A program made the position numbers and the translations under genes. A stretch of 44,575 bases of DNA, taken from CAYFHQ01 sp964342805. GTDB taxonomy: Bacteria; Bacillota; Clostridia; Peptostreptococcales; Acidaminobacteraceae. The stretch's first letter is position 1, and every line of letters starts with the position of its first letter. The stretch covers positions 1 through 44,575 of the forward strand of contig CAYFHQ010000020.1 of NCBI GenBank assembly GCA_964342805.1, given 5' to 3'. Below, piece by piece: positions 32,229-40,674 of the stretch. Below the pieces are notes generated by a model. It saw nothing but the letters and a program-made list of their open reading frames with translations, was not told where the DNA came from and did not search any database.

Positions 32229-32825
32229 TTAATCCTCCTTTGCACCCTTATGGGAGGGTCGGCCCCTGAGCTTTTCTGTGGGTTCTGGTAGGGGCTGTTT
32301 TTGGATATCATCCAAACGGCCTTCCACCATATCCAGCCATCTCAGGTCTGCTTCAATTCTCATGGCAGTCTGCTCCATCAGTAATAAGAGTGCCAGTTCT
32401 GTACCGGCGTCGAAACTGCGCTTGTCTCGATTTATCCGGTGTAGTTCTTGCAACAGCTGCGTACGCTGTGTATAGATCAGCGGAAAAGGAAGTTCCTCCT
32501 CCGTTGCTATCGCTAACATGAGCTTTAAATAAAACTCGTCCCTTACGTGCTGGGTCTCCACTGGGGTTACCAGCCATTTGTCCAGTTCCACCTTGCCCTT
32601 TTCAGTAATCACATAGATGGTCTTTTCAGGCCCACCGTCTTTTTCAGACCGCTCCTGGGCAATGAGATCGGCTTTTTCCAGCCGACTGATGGTGGTATAG
32701 ACCTGGGCAGGCTTGACTTCCCAGTTGGCTTTACCCCCAATCAAGGCAGTAAAAGCGGCATGTAGTTCATAGCCGTGCCGGGGTTTCTGTTTAATTAAAC
32801 CTAATATACCGAGTCGTACAGACAT
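32229..32825 (-). CDS. PadR-family transcriptional regulator
   Basis: A 198-residue protein. The start at 32825 has AGGAG 7 nt upstream; the earlier ATG at 32879 does not. The N-terminal winged helix (about 1-85) has LGLIKQKPRHGYELH and VYTTISRLEKADLI, followed by the Vir_C_2-like helical dimerisation part. PadR proteins usually repress a neighbouring transporter or detoxification gene. It heads the operon with the ABC exporter, and an inverted repeat overlaps its promoter, so autoregulation of the whole operon is likely. Confidence 0.92.
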   Translation of the reverse strand: MSVRLGILGLIKQKPRHGYELHAAFTALIGGKANWEVKPAQVYTTISRLEKADLIAQERSEKDGGPEKTIYVITEKGKVELDKWLVTPVETQHVRDEFYLKLMLAIATEEELPFPLIYTQRTQLLQELHRINRDKRSFDAGTELALLLLMEQTAMRIEADLRWLDMVEGRLDDIQKQPLPEPTEKLRGRPSHKGAKED

Positions 32826-32908
32826 GGGTTTTCTCCTATGAGTATCTATTTCAGTTCCATGCCTCCTGAGGCAAGCCAAGAGGAGATCACATGGTCATTA
32901 TTTAAATT

Positions 32909-32954
32909 AGTAACTTGTATTCTACTTTATATTTTAACTATAAAACATGTTACT
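32909..32954. promoter_or_regulatory. PadR operator candidate (AGTAACTTGT / ACATGTTACT)
   Basis: Two 10-bp arms with 9 of 10 complementary bases lie at 32909-32918 and 32945-32954. One is in the promoter spacer and the other just past the predicted start, so binding of both would enclose the -10. Confidence 0.5.
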
Positions 32955-32965
32955 AGTTTTGTCAA
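32937..32965 (-). promoter_or_regulatory. Sigma-A promoter of the padR-ABC exporter operon
   Basis: On the reverse strand a perfect TTGACA (32965-32960) and TATAGT (32942-32937) are separated by 17 bp. Confidence 0.78.
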
Positions 32966-32970
32966 ACCCA

Positions 32971-33012
32971 TCAGAAAAGCCTTCCTAGGATAGGCCATAT
33001 CCCAAGAAGGCT
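32971..33012 (-). terminator. Terminator of the cyclic-nucleotide-fold gene pair
   Basis: A 15-bp stem with two G.U pairs (arms 33012-32998 and 32992-32978) around TGGCC is followed leftward by TTTTCTG. Confidence 0.8.
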
Positions 33013-33056
33013 CACTTTGAAAATATGCTGTTTTCAATAGGTGTAAACGGATAACA

Positions 33057-34205
33057 CTATTCAGCTTGCTTATTTTGCAAGTATAATTCTTTTAACTCAT
33101 ACAACTTGTCCTGGGCTTGTTTGCGCATGACAGGACTTGTGCCCTCCAATTGGAGTCCCTTTAACAAGTAGGACCGTGCCAGGTTGAGTTCCTGCTCGCC
33201 CTGGAGCAACAAGGCCAGTTTTATGGAGAGTTTCAGGTCGTCATCGGGCATCAGGCCATCGGACCCATTGTACCAGGCGTCCTCGTAACAAGTCCGAAGG
33301 ACCTTACGGGCCTCTAGAGCTGCCTGGTCGTCTCCCACGTCTTCTAACATCCAGGCTAGGGACTGCCACCACCGGGCCTTAACAAAGGGGGTCCGGGCAG
33401 TCTTCTTCATGATCCGCTCCATGGCAAAGTAGTCGTCAAAGACTTCACTAATATTCTCCTTGACCACTGACTGGTCTGTCCGCTTAAAAGCCTTGGGCAG
33501 GAGTTGATTTAGCTCCTCCCGGAGTTTATTGTTGATCAGCATGAACTCCGATTGGAAGTTGGCATAGTCACAATGGGGACACCGCCACACGTCATACCAA
33601 AGGGGGTCAATGTGGTTGGTGATCTTGCGGAAGTCTTCCGCATGCTCCTTAACCTCCAACTGAGAATAGCGAACCTGGCTGGCCTTAAACAATTCGCCAC
33701 ATACAGGACATACCACTTCCTTGCTGAACAGGTAGTCCATGTGTTTTTGGGGCAGAGGCATCCTGTAAGCCCTGTTGGTGTCAATATGGGCCATGTCGTC
33801 TATGGTGGATATGGTAAAATGCTTGGACTCGTCAAATCGACTTCCTTGACCGTTTCCCATCTCAAGGAGCTTCTTGTCCTCTACATCAAGTTCTTCACTG
33901 AGAGACTTGAGGATATGGAGGACTGCCAGGGGGTAGTCACTCACAAACCGATCAATATTCTCCTGACGGACCGAAATCACGTCACTATCCTCTGCGCACT
34001 TTGCCGTATACCACCGGGCCTCATGGGTAAAGTAGCTACTGACGCCAACGGCTGACCCCGCTTTGACTTGTTTGACCACCAGGTCACCGAACCGGCCTGC
34101 TTCCATCAGGTCCACTGATCCCTTGACGATATAGAGAAAATGGGTAGGTGGCGCACCCTTCTTATAAAGGATTTTGTCCTTGGGCAATCGGGTCGATTCA
34201 AGCAT
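33057..34205 (-). CDS. cNMP-binding-fold protein with DUF2225 zinc-ribbon-like domain
   Basis: A 382-residue protein. An N-terminal cyclic-nucleotide-binding-like barrel (about 5-110; KGAPPTHFLYIVKGSVDLMEAG) is followed by a linker and a DUF2225-like segment (about 155-220) with CPVCG, then VWRCPHCDYANF: two CxxC pairs likely to bind Zn. The C-terminal part (about 260-380) is helical and repeat-like, resembling tetratricopeptide-type helices. The barrel does not show the full phosphate-binding cassette (GE....R.A), so cAMP binding is doubtful. No DNA-binding domain is visible. It overlaps the upstream cNMP-fold gene by 8 bp. Function unknown; a signalling adaptor is one possibility. Confidence 0.85.
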   Translation of the reverse strand: MLESTRLPKDKILYKKGAPPTHFLYIVKGSVDLMEAGRFGDLVVKQVKAGSAVGVSSYFTHEARWYTAKCAEDSDVISVRQENIDRFVSDYPLAVLHILKSLSEELDVEDKKLLEMGNGQGSRFDESKHFTISTIDDMAHIDTNRAYRMPLPQKHMDYLFSKEVVCPVCGELFKASQVRYSQLEVKEHAEDFRKITNHIDPLWYDVWRCPHCDYANFQSEFMLINNKLREELNQLLPKAFKRTDQSVVKENISEVFDDYFAMERIMKKTARTPFVKARWWQSLAWMLEDVGDDQAALEARKVLRTCYEDAWYNGSDGLMPDDDLKLSIKLALLLQGEQELNLARSYLLKGLQLEGTSPVMRKQAQDKLYELKELYLQNKQAE

Positions 34206-34608
34206 GTTCTTCCCCCTTTTCCTGGGCGATGATTCTATTTTTCATCCGCAGAACCCGGTCAGACAGGGTTTTCATGAGGCCAATGGCATAACGAGGTTCT
34301 AAGGAAACAAAGGCCTGGAACTTGTCTTTGCTAATTTTCAGGGCTGTTGTGTCTTCATTGGCAATCACGGAGGCATTCCGATTTTCGTCCCGGATCATGG
34401 CCATCTCGCCAAATATGTCGCCTGGTCGCAGGGTGGCTAAGACACATTTTTCATTGTCCAGGGGGCTGCTCTTATACACATCCACAGAACCACTCAATAG
34501 AATGTAGAGGCATTCACCATATTCCCCCTCAGAAAAAAAGAGTTCGTCTTGTGGAACGGTTATCACTGTACCGAGTTTTTTTAGGTCACTTAGCATGTCA
34601 TCACTCAC
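34198..34608 (-). CDS. Stand-alone cyclic-nucleotide-binding domain protein
   Basis: A 136-residue protein consisting of one cNMP-binding barrel (about 8-120) and a short C-terminal helix. The phosphate-binding cassette is well preserved, with FGEMAMIRDENRNASVIA including the Glu and Arg. It could therefore bind a cyclic nucleotide, unlike its partner. There is no helix-turn-helix. A GTG start at 34608 directly follows AGAGGAAA; an ATG at 34596 is the alternative. It overlaps the next gene by 8 bp, suggesting a protein pair acting together. Confidence 0.85.
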   Translation of the reverse strand: MSDDMLSDLKKLGTVITVPQDELFFSEGEYGECLYILLSGSVDVYKSSPLDNEKCVLATLRPGDIFGEMAMIRDENRNASVIANEDTTALKISKDKFQAFVSLEPRYAIGLMKTLSDRVLRMKNRIIAQEKGEEHA

Positions 34609-34650
34609 TTTCCTCTTATTCTATGAATACACTTTCAAGGCCCAAACAAA

Positions 34651-34699
34651 ACAAAAAGCCTGCCAGAGGTCGTCAGCAAAAATGACGCCTGTGGCAGGC
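34651..34699 (-). terminator. Terminator downstream of fbp
   Basis: A GCCTGCCA/TGGCAGGC outer stem and CGTCA/TGACG inner stem are followed leftward by TTTTTGTTTTG. Confidence 0.85.
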
Positions 34700-34729
34700 C
34701 ATATACTTGTTTTTCTTTTTTAGATGTGC

Positions 34730-36688
34730 CTAGGCCTGCTGGGCAATTTCACCGCTACGGTAGGCCTTTAAGAGGGCTTTTAAGGCATGTATACTTTCTT
34801 TCATTTCCTTGCCCACATCGGTGTCCCCAACATACATACGTGGTTGGTCTTTTTCAATAAAGACGGTGGTCGGGAGGACGTCAATATCCTTGGCTATGGA
34901 CAAGTCCTTGGATTCGAAGGTGTCATGGGCGACCAGAACCATTCCCTGGGAGTTAAAGATCAGGGTGTAGCCTGCAATACCCGTTTCATTCTGATAGGCC
35001 TTGGAAAAACCGCCATCAATTGCGATCAGGCGACCACCCGCCTTAATGGGGATCTCCCCCTTGCTAGCCTTGACCGGCACATGACCACTGATAATGTGGG
35101 AGTGGCGGGACTCCAGGCCAAACTCTTTAAGAATACGTACACACACCTCTTCTTCGTTCCGGAGGGTATAGTAAGGATTCTTTTCCTCTTTGTGAGGGGT
35201 CTTATCGTCAATAAAATACCGTTCAAAAGTTGCCATCTTGGTCTTGCCAAAAAGAGGCGACAGGGGACCGCACCAAATATACCAGAGGGTATCCAGGGCT
35301 TCTAAGTCTCTGTCTCCTTCCGCTTGGAAGTAGGCCCGTCGGGCCATGGTGTCAAAGTACTCCATGAGGGCCTTTCCCCCCAGGGTCTTGCCACCCAAGT
35401 CCATGGCTGCCAAGTCTCCATCCTGTCCAAGGGGAACACACCCGTGGTAGAGGAGGTTGTTATTGTGTACCAAGTACATTTTCCCCACATTGTAGAGGAA
35501 GTCCACATGACCCTGTAGTTTTTCCGAATGCATGAAGGAGTGTCGAAGTCGCTTCATGACGTCTTCCTCTTCAGGTGAAAGGGCATAGGGATCATTGGGG
35601 TCTAGGGTTGGAAAATGCGTGTCGTTTAGGGGGTAGCTTACACCGCCCACTGTTACGGTCCCGCTGGCCAAGTCTACTGTTTCCAGTAGCTGACGATCGT
35701 CCATCAAAAACTCTGGACGTCGACGGATCAACTGGCCTTCCAACTTGAACTGAATAATGGCAATGGCCTTTTGCATTCTCGACAGGAGGTCAATGTCCTT
35801 GTCTGTGTAGTCTGCTCCCTTGACCTTGGCCTTGAAGGTTGGTGCAAAGTCTCCCCCATAGGTCTCAAGGGCAAACCAGCTTAAGGGGGACAGGTTAATC
35901 CCATAGCCATCTTCTAGGGTTTCTAGGTTTCCATAGCGGGTGGCAATTCTAAGTACATTGGCGATACAGGCGTCAGACCCCGCCACGGCCCCCATCCAGA
36001 TAATATCGTGGTTGCCCCACTGGACGTCCACGGAATGGTGTTGCATGAGGAGGTCCATGATCCGGTGGGCCCCTGGACCCCGGTCATAGATGTCTCCTAT
36101 GATATGTAGGCGGTCAATCACCAGCTTGCGAATGAGTTCGCATATGGTCACTATAAACTCGTCTGCCCTTTGGGTTTCAACGATGGTGTCTATAATGGAC
36201 TGGTAATAGGACTGTTTCATTTCACTGTTTTCTTTTTCATGAAAGAGTTCTTCAATAATATAAGCAAAGTTCTTTGGTAAGACCTTTCGTACTTTGGACC
36301 GGGTGTACTTGTAGGCTGCTGCCCGGCACAGCAAAACCAACTGGTGGATGGCTGTCTTGTACCACACGTCAGAAAAACCCTTGGAGGCTTTCATACATTC
36401 TAGTTTTTCCTTGGGATAGTAGACCAAGGAAGCTAGACTTTTTTTATCAGAAGGACTGAGTGTCAGCCCGAATGTGTCGTTGATTTTTCTTTTAACGACC
36501 CCTGACGCATTCCGAAGAACGTGGTCAAAGGCTTCATATTCCCCATGTATATCCGTTAAAAAGTGCTCTGTCCCCTTGGGCAGATTTAATATGGCACTTA
36601 GATTTATAATTTCAGTGCTGACAGCGTCGATGTTCCGATACTGCTTGCCCAGCAATTTCAGGTACTTTAAGTCATAAGTCGTTCCCAT
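34730..36688 (-). CDS. fbp: Fructose-1,6-bisphosphatase class III
   Basis: A 652-residue enzyme, the usual class III length, found mostly in Bacillota. It hydrolyses fructose-1,6-bisphosphate to fructose-6-phosphate in gluconeogenesis. The metallophosphatase core is visible: FLTDIHGEYEAFDH, IIGDIYDRGPGAH, VQWGNHDIIWMGA and a late ISGHVPVKASKGE with IAIDGGFSKAY. GGAAGGAG precedes the ATG. It has its own terminator and stands between the cNMP-fold pair and an oxidoreductase gene, both in the same direction. Confidence 0.96.
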   Translation of the reverse strand: MGTTYDLKYLKLLGKQYRNIDAVSTEIINLSAILNLPKGTEHFLTDIHGEYEAFDHVLRNASGVVKRKINDTFGLTLSPSDKKSLASLVYYPKEKLECMKASKGFSDVWYKTAIHQLVLLCRAAAYKYTRSKVRKVLPKNFAYIIEELFHEKENSEMKQSYYQSIIDTIVETQRADEFIVTICELIRKLVIDRLHIIGDIYDRGPGAHRIMDLLMQHHSVDVQWGNHDIIWMGAVAGSDACIANVLRIATRYGNLETLEDGYGINLSPLSWFALETYGGDFAPTFKAKVKGADYTDKDIDLLSRMQKAIAIIQFKLEGQLIRRRPEFLMDDRQLLETVDLASGTVTVGGVSYPLNDTHFPTLDPNDPYALSPEEEDVMKRLRHSFMHSEKLQGHVDFLYNVGKMYLVHNNNLLYHGCVPLGQDGDLAAMDLGGKTLGGKALMEYFDTMARRAYFQAEGDRDLEALDTLWYIWCGPLSPLFGKTKMATFERYFIDDKTPHKEEKNPYYTLRNEEEVCVRILKEFGLESRHSHIISGHVPVKASKGEIPIKAGGRLIAIDGGFSKAYQNETGIAGYTLIFNSQGMVLVAHDTFESKDLSIAKDIDVLPTTVFIEKDQPRMYVGDTDVGKEMKESIHALKALLKAYRSGEIAQQA

Positions 36689-36740
36689 TGGATACTCCTT
36701 CCCATCACTCTTATTATGGCGAGAACTTTTGTAAAATACA

Positions 36741-36778
36741 ACAGAAAAGAGTGCACTATTTTGGTAAATAGTACACTC
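36741..36778 (-). terminator. Terminator downstream of the flavodoxin-fold gene
   Basis: GAGTG-ACTATTT pairs with AAATAGT-CACTC with one mismatch and a TGGT loop; the leftward tail is TTTTCTGTTG. Confidence 0.75.
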
Positions 36779-36820
36779 ATTTTATGCATTTCAATGGATT
36801 TGTGACGGCCTAATACCCGC

Positions 36821-37390
36821 CTAGGCCCGAACCCCTTTGTCACCGAAGTACATGTCAACCTTGGGTAGGTCCTCGTCTTGGATATGTGTTAAGTACCGCT
36901 GGAGCGCATCTTCTAAGGCTTCTTCCGTAATACGATCTGCATTGTAGACCATGTAGGGCTCCAGATAGTGCATTTTTAGAAGCTGGGCTGTTTGCTGGTA
37001 GGGCCGTAAGAGGGAGGCTACCGTATAGTTTTGGTAGCTTTCATTGGTGTAGGCTTCCTCGGAACTGCCAACACTGGTCGCTATAATGATTTGCTTACCA
37101 ATAACCTTGTCTCCACCTGCCCCGTAGGCATAACCCGGTGCCAGGATTTTGTCATACCAAAGTTTGAGTAGGCCCGGGGCTGCATACCAGTATAGGGGAA
37201 ACTGGAAGACAATCCGGTCGTAGTCCAGCAACATGTCCTGTTCTTTTTTCACGTCAATATTCCAGTCTGGGTATGTAGCATAGAGATCGTGAACGTCCAC
37301 ATTTTCCAGTTTGGCAGCTTCCTCTGCAAACTTGCGGTTGATTGTGGATTTTTTCATATTGGGATGCGTCACAATGACGAGTGTTTTCAT
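36821..37390 (-). CDS. NAD(P)H oxidoreductase, flavodoxin fold (MdaB/KefF-like)
   Basis: A 189-residue protein with the flavodoxin_2 fold. It starts with LVIVTHPNMKKSTIN (phosphate-binding loop), then FQFPLYWYAAPGLLKLWYD and the flavin-binding AYGAGGDKVIGKQ. These are NQO/MdaB/KefF features: FMN or FAD-dependent two-electron reduction of quinones or electrophiles with NAD(P)H. KefF-like proteins also regulate K+ efflux, but no Kef partner is next to it, so a quinone reductase is the more general reading. AAGGAGG lies 5 nt before the ATG. Confidence 0.9.
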   Translation of the reverse strand: MKTLVIVTHPNMKKSTINRKFAEEAAKLENVDVHDLYATYPDWNIDVKKEQDMLLDYDRIVFQFPLYWYAAPGLLKLWYDKILAPGYAYGAGGDKVIGKQIIIATSVGSSEEAYTNESYQNYTVASLLRPYQQTAQLLKMHYLEPYMVYNADRITEEALEDALQRYLTHIQDEDLPKVDMYFGDKGVRA

Positions 37391-37555
37391 ATAAGCCTCC
37401 TTAGGGTATCGCTTGTTGGTTGACTCTTACCCACTCCACCCAAGGAACTCACAGGAATTCAGCGGTTTTTCTAGGTAAAACGATTTCTTTTGGCAGGTCA
37501 GGACTTTCAGATAGGCCCTGTGGGATTTGGGTAAAAGGTAAAAGAGGTGAAAAAA

Positions 37556-38650
37556 ATGAGAAAACAATTCGTATTGCTATGTATATGCATACTTTTACTG
37601 GGGCTTGCCAGTGGATGTGTCCAAAAAGACCCCATCCTCATTGGCTTTTCGTCCACCCTAACGGGTGACAAGTCGGAAATTGGCATTGCCCTGAGGGACG
37701 GACTCATGCTTAAGGTGGAAGAGATTAACGCCGCTGGCGGGATCAATGGACGCATGGTTGAGGTCCTCATCGAAGACGACCAAAATGACCTGGCCATGGT
37801 GGAAGCCATTGACCAAGGATTTGTGGACAAGGGGGTCCATGCCATTTTTGGCCATGAACTTTCCTCCAAGGCTTCGACCATAATCAAGGCCACTGCCGGC
37901 AAGGAGACCATCGTTATCTCCCCAACCATTTCCACCTATGACCTCAGTGGGTCAGACGATCACTTTTTTAGGACCATTACGTCCAATTATGACCAAGGCA
38001 AAGCCATTGCAGGCTATGCCTCTGACATCCACCGGACCCTGATCGTCTATGACAATGTAAATAAGACCTTTGCAGATGGTGTCATCATCGGTTTTACGGA
38101 CAATACGTCCCATCCCACAGACACCCTGGCCATTGATGGTGAGATTGAACGGGAAGCCAGTAAAATGGTTGACCAACTGGAGACGGCTGACTATGACAGT
38201 ATTATATTCGTGACCAACCCCCACGACACGGTTTTTTTGAATCAGGTCCTCTTTAAAGAAAAATTTGACCTACAGCGATTTTCCTCCAACTGGGGCATGG
38301 CCATCAACTCCCTTAAAGAAGGGGGCCAAGCGGTGGAAGGTCTAGTTTTCGTTTCCCTGCTCGACCAGTTGGAAACAGACAGCTACAAAGCCTTTGCAGC
38401 CCAGTTTGAGACCCGCTACAAACAAGAACCCCCCTTTGCCTCCATCTACTCCTATGAGTCTGCCCTGGTCCTCTTTGCAGCTTTGGAAAAGACTGAAACT
38501 TTGACCTATGACGACATAAAGGAGAGCCTCCTGTCCTTGGGTGAAATTGAAGGACTCATGGGTTCCTTCCGGCTAGACCAATATGGAGATGTGGAACGGG
38601 AGCCCTTTATGACCATAGTAGAAAAGGGTGAACTCAGATTCATTGAATAG
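37556..38650 (+). CDS. Substrate-binding lipoprotein (LivJ/Peripla_BP_6 type)
   Basis: A 364-residue protein with a lipoprotein signal peptide (lipobox LASGC, Cys21) and a type I periplasmic-binding fold (IGFSSTLTGDKSEIGIALRDG, then GINGRMVEVLIEDDQND). Such proteins bind branched-chain amino acids, amides or similar small molecules. The start at 37556 (AGAGG 8 nt upstream) is preferred to the GTG at 37547. No ABC permease or ATPase genes follow. Instead a sensor kinase gene begins 18 nt after its stop, which suggests that it presents a ligand to that kinase. Confidence 0.9.
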   Translation: MRKQFVLLCICILLLGLASGCVQKDPILIGFSSTLTGDKSEIGIALRDGLMLKVEEINAAGGINGRMVEVLIEDDQNDLAMVEAIDQGFVDKGVHAIFGHELSSKASTIIKATAGKETIVISPTISTYDLSGSDDHFFRTITSNYDQGKAIAGYASDIHRTLIVYDNVNKTFADGVIIGFTDNTSHPTDTLAIDGEIEREASKMVDQLETADYDSIIFVTNPHDTVFLNQVLFKEKFDLQRFSSNWGMAINSLKEGGQAVEGLVFVSLLDQLETDSYKAFAAQFETRYKQEPPFASIYSYESALVLFAALEKTETLTYDDIKESLLSLGEIEGLMGSFRLDQYGDVEREPFMTIVEKGELRFIE

Positions 38651-38668
38651 TAAGGAAAAGAGCAAGAT

Positions 38669-40576
38669 ATGGGAAGATCACTTCAACTTCGCAAGACCAT
38701 TAACTACTACTTCATCCTATCCTTAATCATCCCCTTGGTGATCGTGTCATCCATTGCCATCACCATATCCAGGGGCTTCTTATTCACGCTCACAGAACAA
38801 GCCAATATGCAAACCACCCAGACCCTCAAGGCCAATATAGAGGACTTTTTCAACGAGCCCCAACAGGACTTGATGGTCATTCGGGACACCATTGCCACGG
38901 GGTCCCTGGCAGAGGACTTTGTCCGTATTGCCTCGGCTTTTCGGTCCAATGGCACCCACTTTGATCACTTGATGATCCTGGACGACCAGGGCATTATCCA
39001 AAACCAGTTCCCTGCAGGACACGACCTCATTGGCTTTGACTATTCATCTAAAGACTTTTATGAGGCCATTCAGGCTGGAGAGGCTTTCTACTGGTCCAAT
39101 ACCTATGTGAACAGTGTTTTTGACCAAGTCTCCGTTGACCTGGCTGTCCCCCTGGACGATGGCATGTTGGTGGGAACCATCCACCTGGAAAAACTCAGCC
39201 TACTCCTGGGTGACGTCATTGGACACGAAGGACAGATCGTTGGGATTACAGATAACCGAGGGGTTTACGTTGCCCACCCCGACATTCATTTGGTCCAGCA
39301 ACGGATGTCCGACCCCTATGTCAACACCCGGACCCTCGCCTTTGATGAAGTCCTTTTAAATGGCGCTACCTATTTTGGTACCCTTAGTCAATCTGACCAA
39401 TTGGGTTGGTCCATCGTCCTCTACCAGGATAAGTCCACGGTCATGGGAGAAATCAACCAGTTTATCCTGATCACCGTTTCCGTCATCCTGGCCTCCATCG
39501 CAATTGTCACCGTCTTTGGTATTGGGATCACCAACCGCATTTTGAGGGATGTTAAAAACACCCTGACCCTGATCCAGGAGGCTGCCATTGGCCAATACAC
39601 CCTTGTGCGGCCTGAAAACTTATTTGATGAGTTCACCACCATTACCGACGGGTTTGGCCACATGGTGGACCAAGTTCAACAGCGGGAAAAGACCATCCTC
39701 AACCAAAGCAAGGAGATCGAAAAGATCAATGCTGGTCTGGAACTCCGGGTCCAGGAGCGTACAGCTGAACTGGAACGAATCAATGAAGAGCTGGCTGAAG
39801 CCCTCAACGTTTTGACCTCAGCTCAGAAGCAGCTGGTTGAGTCTGAAAAACTAGCCTCCCTGGGTAACCTGGTGGCTGGTGTTGCCCATGAAATCAACAC
39901 CCCCATTGGGGTGGCCCTGACATCCATCACCTACCTGACGGAGCAAACCAAGCGTCTTGAGCGGTCCTATGAGGCCAATGCCATCAAACGGAGCGATATT
40001 GACTCTTACTTCAATGTTGCCCAAGAGGCTGAAAGTATTATTCTGGCCAACATCAACCAGGCCTCTGAACTCATAAGTTCTTTTAAAATGATCTCTGCAG
40101 ACCAGGCCCATAAAGACAACCGGAGCTTTGAGTTGCTTTCCTATACCCAAAGTATTATCCGTAGTCTGGCACCCAAACTCAAGCAAAAGAACATTTTTAT
40201 CAACCTCCACTGTGACCCCGAGTTGACCTTGTACGGGAACCCAGGGGACTATTCACAAATTGTCACCAACCTGGTCATTAATTCGATCAACCATGGTTAT
40301 GCCCATGCAAGTGGCCTAGTGGAACTCCGTATTTTCAAGGCAGACGGCGGTGTAAACCTGGTCTACCGAGACTTTGGCAAGGGTATTCCAGCAGACAACC
40401 TGGACCGGATTTTTGAACCCTTCTTTACCACCACCCGGGGGTCAGGTGGCAGTGGTTTGGGCCTGAATATCGTTTACAATACGGTGCTCAAGAGCTTTGG
40501 TGGTAGCATACTCTGCAAGTCCACCATAGGCCAAGGAACAGCCTTCTTTGTCACCCTCTTTGACCAAAAAAAATAA
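38669..40576 (+). CDS. Cache-domain sensor histidine kinase
   Basis: A 635-residue kinase with transmembrane helices at about 13-33 and 268-288 enclosing a dCache-like sensor (YWSNTYVNSVFDQVSVDLAV and MLVGTIHLEKL). A HAMP-like linker and coiled coil follow, then HisKA with His407 in AGVAHEINTP. The ATPase domain is intact: TNLVINSINHG, DFGKGIPADN, FEPFFTT and GSGGSGLGLNIVYN. It is closely similar in its C-terminal half to the kinases at 7028 and 11534. It lies directly after a substrate-binding lipoprotein gene, with AAGGA between. No response regulator is adjacent. Confidence 0.92.
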   Translation: MGRSLQLRKTINYYFILSLIIPLVIVSSIAITISRGFLFTLTEQANMQTTQTLKANIEDFFNEPQQDLMVIRDTIATGSLAEDFVRIASAFRSNGTHFDHLMILDDQGIIQNQFPAGHDLIGFDYSSKDFYEAIQAGEAFYWSNTYVNSVFDQVSVDLAVPLDDGMLVGTIHLEKLSLLLGDVIGHEGQIVGITDNRGVYVAHPDIHLVQQRMSDPYVNTRTLAFDEVLLNGATYFGTLSQSDQLGWSIVLYQDKSTVMGEINQFILITVSVILASIAIVTVFGIGITNRILRDVKNTLTLIQEAAIGQYTLVRPENLFDEFTTITDGFGHMVDQVQQREKTILNQSKEIEKINAGLELRVQERTAELERINEELAEALNVLTSAQKQLVESEKLASLGNLVAGVAHEINTPIGVALTSITYLTEQTKRLERSYEANAIKRSDIDSYFNVAQEAESIILANINQASELISSFKMISADQAHKDNRSFELLSYTQSIIRSLAPKLKQKNIFINLHCDPELTLYGNPGDYSQIVTNLVINSINHGYAHASGLVELRIFKADGGVNLVYRDFGKGIPADNLDRIFEPFFTTTRGSGGSGLGLNIVYNTVLKSFGGSILCKSTIGQGTAFFVTLFDQKK

Positions 40577-40587
40577 AAACTGGATCA

Positions 40588-40636
40588 CTTTTTCATTCAG
40601 ACAGCATGGTCCCCATGTTGTCTTTGTAATGAAAAA
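40588..40636. terminator. Bidirectional terminator between kinase and chemoreceptor
   Basis: AGACAGCATGG/CCATGTTGTCT (one G.U) is extended by TTTTTCATT/AATGAAAAA, giving T-runs in both directions. Confidence 0.8.
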
Positions 40637-40674
40637 ATCTCCAGTGGGTTTTCGGGGGTTGGATTTTCTTTTTT

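Noticed and set aside
33552..34055. 167-residue open frame on the plus strand opposite the DUF2225 gene
   Set aside because: Antisense shadow of a well-supported gene; low-complexity composition and no ribosome site.
36821..37390. KefF regulatory subunit of a K+ efflux system
   Set aside because: The fold fits, but no KefB/KefC-like gene is adjacent; kept as a general flavodoxin-fold oxidoreductase.
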